Position numbers and translations under genes: made by a program
Notes under the pieces: model-generated
Databases searched by the model: none
Told to the model about the DNA's origin: nothing
The model's input: only the letters and a program-made list of their open reading frames with translations
NCBI GenBank assembly: GCA_041906465.1
Contig: JAYRJE010000011.1
Location: 1 to 64,000 of the forward strand
Direction: 5' to 3'
Origin: Didemnitutus sp041906465
GTDB lineage: Bacteria > Verrucomicrobiota > Verrucomicrobiia > Opitutales > Opitutaceae
Length of the DNA: 64,000 nt
In this document: one piece after another, positions 1 to 10,912 of the stretch
How the letters are laid out: each line of letters begins with the position of its first letter
Numbering within the stretch: position 1 is the stretch's first letter

Positions 1-1
1 C

Positions 2-145
2 GCCTCGGACGACTCGATCTCCGGCACGCTCACCTCCGCCCCGCCGCTCAACTCCGGTTCCGGAAAGGGGGGGGGCAAAGCCCCCTCCCTTAAGCCCTCC
101 CCCGCTTTGCTCAGCGAAACCGATCCCAAAAGTGTCAGCGATTAA
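2..145 (+). CDS. C-terminal fragment of an unidentified ORF, possibly mobile-element related
   Basis: Frame 2 is open from the window edge to a TAA stop at 143-145 and would encode about 47 residues rich in Ser, Gly, Pro and Lys. No family is recognised. Its stop lies inside the first of two direct repeats (129-175) that look like an IS21-family end, so the fragment could be the tail of a transposition gene. It could equally be non-coding, because the composition is low-complexity. Nothing else codes convincingly before metH. Confidence 0.25.
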   Translation, partial: ASDDSISGTLTSAPPLNSGSGKGGGKAPSLKPSPALLSETDPKSVSD

Positions 146-175
146 TTGGCAGAAAGTGTCAGCGATTTATGGCAG
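129..175. repeat. Two adjacent direct repeats, IS21-end-like
   Basis: Two nearly identical units lie back to back: 129-152 and 153-175. Both begin AAAGTGTCAGCGATT and end in GGCAG; they differ by one base of length and a small central change. Terminal multiple repeats of this kind are typical of IS21-family elements. No istA or istB is visible inside the window, so this may be the end of an element lying to the left or a solo remnant. Confidence 0.4.
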
Positions 176-179
176 AGTG

Positions 180-201
180 CCAGGGCAACCGCCCCTACCG
201 T
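180..201. repeat. Degenerate GTAGGGGCGG half-element near the metH 3' end
   Basis: Read on the minus strand, this stretch begins GGTAGGGGCGG and continues into GCCCTGGC, about 15 nt after the metH stop. It resembles the ends of the dispersed GTAGGGC palindromes seen elsewhere in the window (4255, 12848, 31986) but is short and imperfect. Confidence 0.3.
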
Positions 202-216
202 CAGCAAAAGCTGGCT

Positions 217-4131
<3,915 letters not shown>

Positions 4132-4254
4132 GCGGTTTAATTTCGTATCTATGCATCAAGATTCGATGATATGAGAAAGGCAATAGCGGTGTGGGGCCCC
4201 AGCGGCAGCGGCAGAAGTTTTATGACAATTTCGTGCCCGCACCCAAATACGATG

Positions 4255-4318
4255 GGTAGGGCGGCGAGTCCCTTCGCCGCCGAGAATCCGCGGTGCGGAG
4301 CGGAGTCCGCGCCCTACC
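4255..4318. repeat. GTAGGGC palindromic element (copy between metH and btuB)
   Basis: The element starts GGTAGGGCGGCGAGTC and ends GCGCCCTACC, with internal inverted segments (GGCGGCGA and TCGCCGCC; GCGGAGCGGAGTCCGC). It closely matches the copy at 31986-32049. It is non-coding and lies between the metH promoter region and the cobalamin riboswitch. Confidence 0.75.
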
Positions 4319-4430
4319 TCCGCGCGCACTGCGCATCGTGTCACCACAACCCACGCGCAGCCTTTGCGCTTGCGCGGTGGTGCTTGAAACGCGTTCGCTC
4401 CCGGCTCCTGAGTTCTTTCTCCGTCAAAAC

Positions 4431-4610
4431 TTGGCAGACGCAGGGAAGGCCGTGCAAACCGGCCACAGTTGCGCTGCGGTAACGTCCGACAATTCCCCAC
4501 CGGCGGCAGGCGCCGGCACCAAGCCAATCCGCGTTCGCGCGGGTGAAGGCGGGGAGGAGGAGCGCGTCCTCTGACGCGCGCAGGGCGGAGTCCGAACATC
4601 TGACTGCCGA
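4431..4610 (+). promoter_or_regulatory. Cobalamin riboswitch
   Basis: It carries hallmark segments of the B12 (adenosylcobalamin) riboswitch in order. GGGAAGGCCGTGCAAACCGG is followed by CACAGTTGCGCTGCGGTAACG, close to the B12-box region. The distal segment GAGTCCGAACATCTGAC corresponds to the usual AGTCCGAAGACCTGAC-like end. The closing helix can form between GGCAG at 4433-4437 and CTGCC at 4604-4608. It ends about 170 nt before the btuB start, consistent with repression of the B12 import operon when cobalamin is plentiful. The 4132-4781 gap contains otherwise only the palindrome at 4255-4318. Confidence 0.85.
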
Positions 4611-4781
4611 GTCTCACCTTCCGCCGACGCGCATCGCGCGCCGCGGAAACTTCATCGCATCACGACGGCGAGCCACGGCTCGCGGTCAATGAAGGGTGAG
4701 AGTGGAAACCTGTTTCACGCGCCGACGCAGCAAAGCCGGCGCGCGGGCGTGGATCTGCTCTTGCCGCTAGGAAAGCAGATC

Positions 4782-6650
4782 ATGCCCATCGCCTTCGCGA
4801 CGTCGCTCCGACGTTCGCTCCTCGTTGCCGCCGGCTTCGCGCCGGCGCTCCTCGCGCTCGCGCAAGACGCCGCGCCCACCAAGGTCGACGATTACGTCGT
4901 GACCGCCACGCGTTCACCGCGCGATATCACCACGCTCGGCTCGAGCGTCGACTTCATCAGCGGCGCCGAACTCGCCCGCCAGCAGCGCAGCGGCCTGCGC
5001 GACGCGCTCGGCCTCTTTGCCGGCGCGCCGGTGCTTCAGAGTGGCGCCGCGGGCGGCGTCTCGTCGCTCTTTCTGCGCGGCGCGAATTCCAACCAGACGC
5101 TCTTCCTCGTCGACGGCATCCGCTTCAACGACCCGAACACCGACTACTTCGTCGCGCTCGGCGGCATCTGCCTCGGCGCGTGTGACAACCTCGAGGTCGC
5201 GCACGGTCCGCAGAGCACGCTCTACGGCGGCGAAGCCATCGGTGGCGTCGTCGCGCTGAACGCGCAACGTGGCCGCGGTCCTGTCAGCGGGCGCGTCGTG
5301 GTGGAAGCCGGCTCCTTCAACACGGTGCAAGGCGCCGTATCGGCACAGGGCGGCGACGCCGTGCAGGCGTTCTCGTTCTCCGCGTCGGGCGGCCACACCG
5401 ACAACGAGCGAGTGAACAACGATTTTGAATCCGCCAGTTACGCGCTGCGGTTCGACCGCCGTCTCAACGACGCCGTCGCGATCGGCGCGACCTGGCGCGG
5501 CTTCTACGGCATTTACGGCTCGCCCGGCGCCGCGATCGGCTGGGGCGCCAACGACCCCGACAACGAGGAACGCGAGAGCAACCAGCTCGCGACCGTCTTC
5601 GCCGCCTTCACTCACGCGCCCGGCCTCACCAGCCGCGCCACGCTCGGCGGCCAGCTGCGTCGCTATGTGTCGGAGAGCCCGGACTCGTTCGGCACGACGA
5701 TCACGGTGATCAAGAACCGTCGCGCCGTCCTCGACTGGCAGACGGTGTGGGAGGCCAACGAGCGCCACCGCCTGACCGGCGGCTTCACGGCGGAGAAGAG
5801 CGCCACGCGCAACACCGGCTTCGGCAACATCGACAAGAATCAGCGCCTGCTCGCGTTCTTCGCGCAGGAGGAATTTCACCCGGTCGAAAACGTCTATCTC
5901 ACCGCCGGCGTGCGCGCCGATGACTTCGACACCTTCGGCCACGCCACGACGGGCAAGGCCACCGCGGCCTGGCTCGTGGCGGACAAAGCCCTGAAACTTC
6001 GCGCGAGTTACGGCACGGGCTTCCGCTCGCCCAGCTTCCTCGATCTCTACGGGCAGAGCGCGTATTACGTCGGCAACCCGAACCTGCGGGCCGAGGAGGC
6101 GCGCGGCTGGGACGTCGGTGCGGATTACTACCTCGCTGGTGGTCGCGGCATGTTCAGCGCCACGTGGTTCGAGACCCGCTACGACGACCTGATCGTCTAC
6201 GATTTCGGCGCGTTCCCGAGCACGGTCCGCAACGTCGAAGAGGCGCGCACGCGCGGGCTCGAAGTCTCCGTGAAGGTGACGCTGCCCGCCGCCATCGAGG
6301 CGCGGCTCGCCTACACTTACCTCGAAGCGGAGAACCTCTCGTTGCACGAACGCCTGCTGCGCCGTCCGCGCCAGTCGGGCACGCTCGATCTGTGGCGCGA
6401 CTTCGGCGCCTGGAACATCGGCGCGTCGGTCACTGCCGTCGCCGATCGCGAGGACGTTCACGCCGACACGTTCGCTCGCATCGACGCCGAGGACTACGCC
6501 GTCGCGCGCCTCTATGCTGCCTGGAAAGTCGCCGCCGCGCTGACGCTGAAAGCCCGCATCGAGAACGCGCTCGATGAGCGCTACGAGCAGGTGCACGGTT
6601 ACCCGCAAACCGGCGCCGCCGGCTACGTGGGCGTCGAGTGGAGCTTCTGA
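4782..6650 (+). CDS. btuB: TonB-dependent vitamin B12 receptor BtuB
   Basis: Outer-membrane receptor that takes up cobalamin using TonB energy. The chosen ATG has an AGGAAA ribosome site 8 nt upstream and gives a typical signal peptide (MPIAFATSLRRSLLVAAG, cleaved after ALAQ). A TonB-box-like DDYVVTATR follows, then a plug domain with LRGANSNQTLFLVDGIRFND. A long beta-barrel region ends in the outer-membrane C-terminal phenylalanine (VEWSF). About 622 residues is normal for BtuB. An in-frame ATG at 4689 would put 31 residues ahead of the signal peptide and is unlikely. The gene is first in the riboswitch-controlled operon, with partner transporter genes directly downstream. Confidence 0.92.
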   Translation: MPIAFATSLRRSLLVAAGFAPALLALAQDAAPTKVDDYVVTATRSPRDITTLGSSVDFISGAELARQQRSGLRDALGLFAGAPVLQSGAAGGVSSLFLRGANSNQTLFLVDGIRFNDPNTDYFVALGGICLGACDNLEVAHGPQSTLYGGEAIGGVVALNAQRGRGPVSGRVVVEAGSFNTVQGAVSAQGGDAVQAFSFSASGGHTDNERVNNDFESASYALRFDRRLNDAVAIGATWRGFYGIYGSPGAAIGWGANDPDNEERESNQLATVFAAFTHAPGLTSRATLGGQLRRYVSESPDSFGTTITVIKNRRAVLDWQTVWEANERHRLTGGFTAEKSATRNTGFGNIDKNQRLLAFFAQEEFHPVENVYLTAGVRADDFDTFGHATTGKATAAWLVADKALKLRASYGTGFRSPSFLDLYGQSAYYVGNPNLRAEEARGWDVGADYYLAGGRGMFSATWFETRYDDLIVYDFGAFPSTVRNVEEARTRGLEVSVKVTLPAAIEARLAYTYLEAENLSLHERLLRRPRQSGTLDLWRDFGAWNIGASVTAVADREDVHADTFARIDAEDYAVARLYAAWKVAAALTLKARIENALDERYEQVHGYPQTGAAGYVGVEWSF

Positions 6651-6660
6651 TCAACGCTCC

Positions 6661-7398
6661 ATGCAGCGCGCGTTCTTCAACTGGAGTTCTGGCAAGGATT
6701 CGGCGCTCGCGCTGCACGTGGTCCGTCAGCGAGGCGATTTGGACATCGTCTCGCTGCTGACCACGGTGAGTTCGACGCACCGCCGCGTTTCGCAACACGG
6801 TGTGCGTGTCGAGTTGCTCGAGCGGCAGGCCGCCGCGCTTGGCGTGCCGCTCGATCTCGTCTGGCTGCCGGATTTCCCAGGCATGACGGACTATGAAGGC
6901 GCCATGGCCGCCGCCGTCGACCGGCAGCTCCAGCTCGGTTGTCAGCGCGCGGTCTTCGGCGACATTTTCCTCGAAGACCTGCGCGCTTACCGCGAAGCCA
7001 AGCTCGCGCCCGTGGGTGTCGCGGCGGATTTTCCGCTGTGGCGCCGGCCCACGCCTTTGTTGATGTCGCAGTTCCTCGCGGAAGGGTTTCGCGCCGTCGT
7101 TGTCTGTGTCGACGCCAGCAAGCTCGACCGCTCGTTCGTCGGCCGCGAACTCGATGCGTCGTTCCTCGCCGATCTGCCGCCGGGCGTCGATCCGTGCGGC
7201 GAGAACGGTGAGTTTCACACGTTCTGCTACGCCGGACCGATCTTCAGCGCGCCGGTGCGTTTCCGTCGCGGCGAAATCGTGTCGCGCACTTACGAGCCCC
7301 GCGCCGACGATCGCACGCGCTGTCCGGGCGGCGACCGGGTGCCCGTCGGGCGGACGCATTTCTGGTTCTGTGACCTGATTCCGGAGGACAACGCATGA
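6661..7398 (+). CDS. DUF71/COG2102 ATP-pyrophosphatase, B12-salvage type
   Basis: Member of the Dph6-like adenine nucleotide alpha hydrolase family. The PP-loop SSGKDS lies at residues 9-14 and the family's C-terminal GENGEFHTFCYAGP is present near residue 180. The eukaryotic and archaeal relatives are diphthamide synthetases; published comparative genomics predicted that the bacterial subgroup clustered with btu genes acts in B12 salvage, possibly an amidation. Its place between btuB and btuF, 10 nt after btuB and overlapping btuF by 4 nt, fits that subgroup. The exact reaction is unproven. 245 residues, cytoplasmic, no signal peptide. Confidence 0.85.
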   Translation: MQRAFFNWSSGKDSALALHVVRQRGDLDIVSLLTTVSSTHRRVSQHGVRVELLERQAAALGVPLDLVWLPDFPGMTDYEGAMAAAVDRQLQLGCQRAVFGDIFLEDLRAYREAKLAPVGVAADFPLWRRPTPLLMSQFLAEGFRAVVVCVDASKLDRSFVGRELDASFLADLPPGVDPCGENGEFHTFCYAGPIFSAPVRFRRGEIVSRTYEPRADDRTRCPGGDRVPVGRTHFWFCDLIPEDNA

Positions 7399-8243
7399 AG
7401 GCGCGTGCGCTCGTCGGCTGGCTGATCGTCCTGTTCGCGGCGGCGGTCGCGACTGCCGCGCCGCGCCCGCAACGCGTGGTGTCGCTTAATCTCGCGTCGG
7501 ACCATTGGCTGCTCGAGTTGGCGGAGCCGGACCAGATCGCGGCGCTGACTTTTCTCGCGCACGACCCGATCTATTGCCCGCGCTGGGAAACGGCGCGGGC
7601 ACATCGCGCGATTCGCGGCACGGCGGAGGAGGTATTGCGGCTGCAGCCGGATCTCGTGATCGCGGGCCGCTGGGGCGCGACGCAAACCGTGGCGATGTTG
7701 CGCCGGCTCGGCGTGCGTGTGGAGGTGATGGACGCGCCGGAGGATTTTGCCGGCGTAGCCGCGCAGGCGCGGCAGGTCGGCGCTTGGCTCGGACGCAACG
7801 AGGCGGCCGAACGCTACGTGACGCAACTCGAGCAGCGGCTCGCCCGTGTGCGCGGGGCGCGTCCGGCGCAGGCGGTCGAGGTGCTCGAATACAGTCAGAA
7901 TGGCTGGGTGCACGGCGCCGGGGCGCCGTTCACGCGGCTGGTCGAGGAGGCGGGCGGGCGCAATCTCGCGGTCGAGCGCGGCGTGGACTGGATCGCGCGC
8001 GTGTCGCTCGAGGAATTGGTGCGTTGGAAGCCCGAAGCGCTCGTCGTGCCGGTGGCGGTGTCGGGCTCGCCCTCGCTCGGCGACGAGTTGTTGCGTCACC
8101 CGGTGTTCGCGCGCGTGGCGGATCGTGCGACGGAGATTCGGTTGCCTGAGGGCACGGCGGATTTCGGCGGACCCTACACGATCGAAGGACTCGAAGTGCT
8201 CGCGGCCGGCATGCGCGTCGCGGTCGGGCGGAGGACGCGATGA
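7395..8243 (+). CDS. btuF: Periplasmic cobalamin-binding protein BtuF
   Basis: Substrate-binding protein of the B12 ABC importer (COG0614 helical-backbone type). The N-terminus MKARALVGWLIVLFAAAVAT is a signal peptide ending near ATAAP. The mature part starts with PQRVVSLNLASDHWLLEL, the usual start of the first lobe. Length 282 is normal. The ATG overlaps the previous stop (ATGA), and the 3' end overlaps btuC by 4 nt, so translation is probably coupled. It delivers cobalamin to BtuCD at the inner membrane. Confidence 0.88.
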   Translation: MKARALVGWLIVLFAAAVATAAPRPQRVVSLNLASDHWLLELAEPDQIAALTFLAHDPIYCPRWETARAHRAIRGTAEEVLRLQPDLVIAGRWGATQTVAMLRRLGVRVEVMDAPEDFAGVAAQARQVGAWLGRNEAAERYVTQLEQRLARVRGARPAQAVEVLEYSQNGWVHGAGAPFTRLVEEAGGRNLAVERGVDWIARVSLEELVRWKPEALVVPVAVSGSPSLGDELLRHPVFARVADRATEIRLPEGTADFGGPYTIEGLEVLAAGMRVAVGRRTR

Positions 8244-9232
8244 AGCGGGCGTCGCTCATCTGGTCGGCACTCGGAGTTCTGGCGGTCGTCGTCTGGCTCG
8301 CGGCGCTGGCGGTCGGGCCCACGAGCTTGACGGCGGAGGAGTGGCGGCGCGGCGTGTTCGGTGCGCCGGACGATCCGTTGCGCGTGATCATGTGGGAACT
8401 GCGGTTGCCGCGGGTCGTGCTCGGTGCGTTGGTCGGCGCGGGACTCGGCGTGGCTGGAGCGGCGATGCAGGGATTCCTGCGCAATCCGCTCGCGGAACCG
8501 GGCGTGCTCGGCGTGTCGTCGGGTGCCTCGCTGGGGGCGGTCGCGGTTTTCTACTCGGGACTGACCGCGACGTGGCCGTGGCTGTTGCCGACCGGTGCGA
8601 TTGCGGGCGCGGCGACGGCAGCGGCGTTGCTCGTGGCGCTCGCGGGCCGCGATGCGTCGCTGACCGCGCTGGTGCTCGCCGGCATGGGATTGAACGCGTT
8701 GTTCGGCGCGCTCACCACGCTGGCGCTGAATCTGTCGCCGAATCCGTTCGCGACGATGGATGTGCTTTTCTGGCTGATGGGTTCGCTCTCGGAGCGGAGT
8801 TGGACGCACGTCCAGATCGCACTGCCGCTCGTGATCGCGGGCGCCGCATGTTTGTTTGCGGCGGGTCCGGCGCTGCGGGCGTTGAGCCTGGGTGAGGAGA
8901 CGGCGCGCAGTCTCGGCGTCGATTTGCGGCGCACACGCTGGCTGTTAATCGCGGGCACCGCGTTGATCGTCGGCGGCTGCACGGCGGTGGCGGGCGCGAT
9001 CGGGTTCGTGGGCCTGCTCGTGCCGCACGTGCTGCGCCCGCTCGTGCGCGCCGATCCGTGGCGCTTGCTGATCGGCAGCGCGCTGGGCGGGGCGATCTTC
9101 CTGCCGCTGGCGGATATGCTGGTGCGCGCGCTGCGCACGGGGCCGGAGTTGCGGCTCGGCGTCGTGACGGCGCTGGCGGGGGCGCCGTTCTTCTTGGCGT
9201 TGTTGCTTAAGGAAAGGAGACGCTGGTCATGA
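8240..9232 (+). CDS. btuC: Cobalamin ABC transporter permease BtuC
   Basis: FecCD-family inner-membrane permease with about ten hydrophobic helices over 330 residues. Family motifs are visible: RLPRVVLGALVGAGLGVAGA, MQGFLRNPLAEPGVLGVSSG, and the coupling-region GFVGLLVPHVLRPLVRADP. ATGA overlaps with both neighbours point to one co-translated transporter unit. It pairs with the ATPase encoded next. Confidence 0.92.
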   Translation: MKRASLIWSALGVLAVVVWLAALAVGPTSLTAEEWRRGVFGAPDDPLRVIMWELRLPRVVLGALVGAGLGVAGAAMQGFLRNPLAEPGVLGVSSGASLGAVAVFYSGLTATWPWLLPTGAIAGAATAAALLVALAGRDASLTALVLAGMGLNALFGALTTLALNLSPNPFATMDVLFWLMGSLSERSWTHVQIALPLVIAGAACLFAAGPALRALSLGEETARSLGVDLRRTRWLLIAGTALIVGGCTAVAGAIGFVGLLVPHVLRPLVRADPWRLLIGSALGGAIFLPLADMLVRALRTGPELRLGVVTALAGAPFFLALLLKERRRWS

Positions 9233-10020
9233 TGCTGCTCGCGGCGGATTCCCTGCGCGCCGGTCATGGCGCGACGGACGTTTTGCATGACGTGTCGTTG
9301 CACGCGGCGCCGGGTGAGGTTGTCGGGCTGATCGGGGCCAACGGCGCGGGCAAAAGCACGCTGCTGGCGGTGCTGGCCGGGTTGTTGCCGGCGCGCGATG
9401 GGGTGCTGTCGCTCGCGGGGCAAGCGCTCGCGACGCTCGACGCCCGTGCCCGGGCGCGGTTGCTGGCGTATCTGCCGCAGGCGCCGGATTGTCATTGGCC
9501 GCTGGCGGTCGAACAAGTGGTCGCGCTGGGGCGGCTGCCGCATCGCAGTCCGTGGAGCGGCACGAGCGCGGCGGATCGCGCGGCGGTGGCGGCGGCGATG
9601 GAGCGATTGGAGGTCGCGCCGTTCGCGCAGCGGCTGTTCACGCAGCTGTCGGGGGGCGAAAAAATGCGGGTGCTGCTGGCGCGGGCGATTTGCGGCACGC
9701 CGCGCGTGCTGCTGGCGGACGAGCCGGTGGACGGACTCGATCCCGCGCACCAGCTCGAAGTGATGGAGCTGCTGCGCGAACTCGCCGCGGACGGTTGTGC
9801 GGTCATTGTGGTGTTGCACGATCTCGCCTTGGCAGGACGCTTTTGCGACCGGCTCGTGCTGCTCAAGGCCGGGCGCGTGCTCGCGACGGGGACGGCGCGG
9901 GAGGTGTTGACCGATGAGAACTGCGCGCGCGCCTACGGCATTGAGACGCTGCGCTGCACGCACGAGGGCAATGCGGTGCTGGTGCCGTGGCGGCGTCTGG
10001 CGCGGGAGGAGTCGCGATGA
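9229..10020 (+). CDS. btuD: Cobalamin ABC transporter ATPase BtuD
   Basis: Cytoplasmic ATPase of the B12 importer. Walker A is GANGAGKST, the ABC signature is LSGGEKMRVLLARA, Walker B is VLLADEPVDGLDPAH, and the H-loop lies in IVVLHDLALAGRFCD. 263 residues, normal for BtuD/FhuC-type proteins. Two consecutive ATG codons (9229 and 9232) are both possible starts; the first gives the 4-nt overlap with btuC. Confidence 0.92.
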   Translation: MMLLAADSLRAGHGATDVLHDVSLHAAPGEVVGLIGANGAGKSTLLAVLAGLLPARDGVLSLAGQALATLDARARARLLAYLPQAPDCHWPLAVEQVVALGRLPHRSPWSGTSAADRAAVAAAMERLEVAPFAQRLFTQLSGGEKMRVLLARAICGTPRVLLADEPVDGLDPAHQLEVMELLRELAADGCAVIVVLHDLALAGRFCDRLVLLKAGRVLATGTAREVLTDENCARAYGIETLRCTHEGNAVLVPWRRLAREESR

Positions 10021-10844
10021 GACGCGTGCCCTGCGAACTGCTCGGCGCGCGCATCGATGTGCCGGATCGGCCGCAGCGAATCGTGAGCTTGGTGAGCGGC
10101 GTGACCGAGGCGCTGTTCGCGGTCGGGGCGGGCGATCGCGTGGTGGGCGTGTCGAGCTATTGCGCGCGCTACGTCGACGTGACGCGGACGGAGATCGTGG
10201 GGGATTATCTCCGCGTCGATGAGGCGCGGCTGCGCGAGTTGCAGCCGGATCTGGTGCTGCTGACTTCGGGCGTGCAGCTCGGCGTGGCGCGGCGGCTGCA
10301 TAAGGCGGGATTTCCCGTGATGGTGTTGCCCATGCCGGTGACGTTCGCGGCGATCGTGGACAACGTGCGGCAGGCGGCCGCGCTCGCCGGCGAAACGACG
10401 GGCGGTCAGACGCTCGCGCAGCGGATGGCGGATGAGGCAGCGCTGCTGCGCGCGACGGTGCGAGCGCGGGTGCGACGACCGCGGTTGTTCGTCGACCTGT
10501 GGTTTGGGCGGCACGAGCGAACGACGGGCGGGCTGAGTTTCGTGCACGATCTCGTCGAACTCGCGGGGGCGGAAAACGTGTTCGGCGCGCGCGGCGATGG
10601 GTATTGCGAGGTCGATCCGGCGGAGGTGCAGGCGGCGAAGCCGGAGGCGGTGTTGATCTTTACCGAGGAGGACGATCATCCGGTCGATGTGCCGGCGTTG
10701 GTGCGCGAGCGCGGCTGGGAACGGTGGCCGGTGGTGGTGTCGGACATCGCGCGAGGCCGGATCGTCATCCACGACGGGCCGAGTTTCCTGGACAGCGCGC
10801 GGTGGCTGGCGCGCGAGTTGGCGGAGCGCGGGTTGTCTAGCTGA
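10017..10844 (+). CDS. Second BtuF-like cobalamin-binding protein, no signal peptide
   Basis: COG0614-type binding protein of 275 residues, starting MRRVPCELLGARIDVPDRPQ and reaching the conserved RIVSLVSGVTEALFAVGAG at once. Both lobes are present (LRELQPDLVLL; the second lobe begins RPRLFVDLWFG). No signal peptide or lipobox exists at this start, which overlaps the btuD stop as ATGA, nor in the short upstream extension. It therefore probably stays in the cytoplasm. Its role may be handling imported corrinoid or working with the DUF71 protein; this is inference. It is the last gene of the B12 operon. Confidence 0.75.
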   Translation: MRRVPCELLGARIDVPDRPQRIVSLVSGVTEALFAVGAGDRVVGVSSYCARYVDVTRTEIVGDYLRVDEARLRELQPDLVLLTSGVQLGVARRLHKAGFPVMVLPMPVTFAAIVDNVRQAAALAGETTGGQTLAQRMADEAALLRATVRARVRRPRLFVDLWFGRHERTTGGLSFVHDLVELAGAENVFGARGDGYCEVDPAEVQAAKPEAVLIFTEEDDHPVDVPALVRERGWERWPVVVSDIARGRIVIHDGPSFLDSARWLARELAERGLSS

Positions 10845-10912
10845 GCGCAGAGGCGCGCGCGTGACTCGCGGCGAGCTTGCGCGTTCCGCGGCGGATCGGA
10901 CACAGTGGCCGC

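Noticed and set aside
4132..4254. A SAM, SAH or second cobalamin riboswitch in the metH leader
   Set aside because: On the minus strand I could not match any conserved riboswitch core; only weak hairpins are present.
4156..4617. A 153-residue minus-strand frame upstream of metH
   Set aside because: It lies over the cobalamin riboswitch and a palindromic repeat; conserved RNA features explain the sequence better.
6430..7359. A minus-strand open frame opposite the DUF71 gene
   Set aside because: Antisense translation without motifs, while the plus-strand gene has a PP-loop and operon overlaps.
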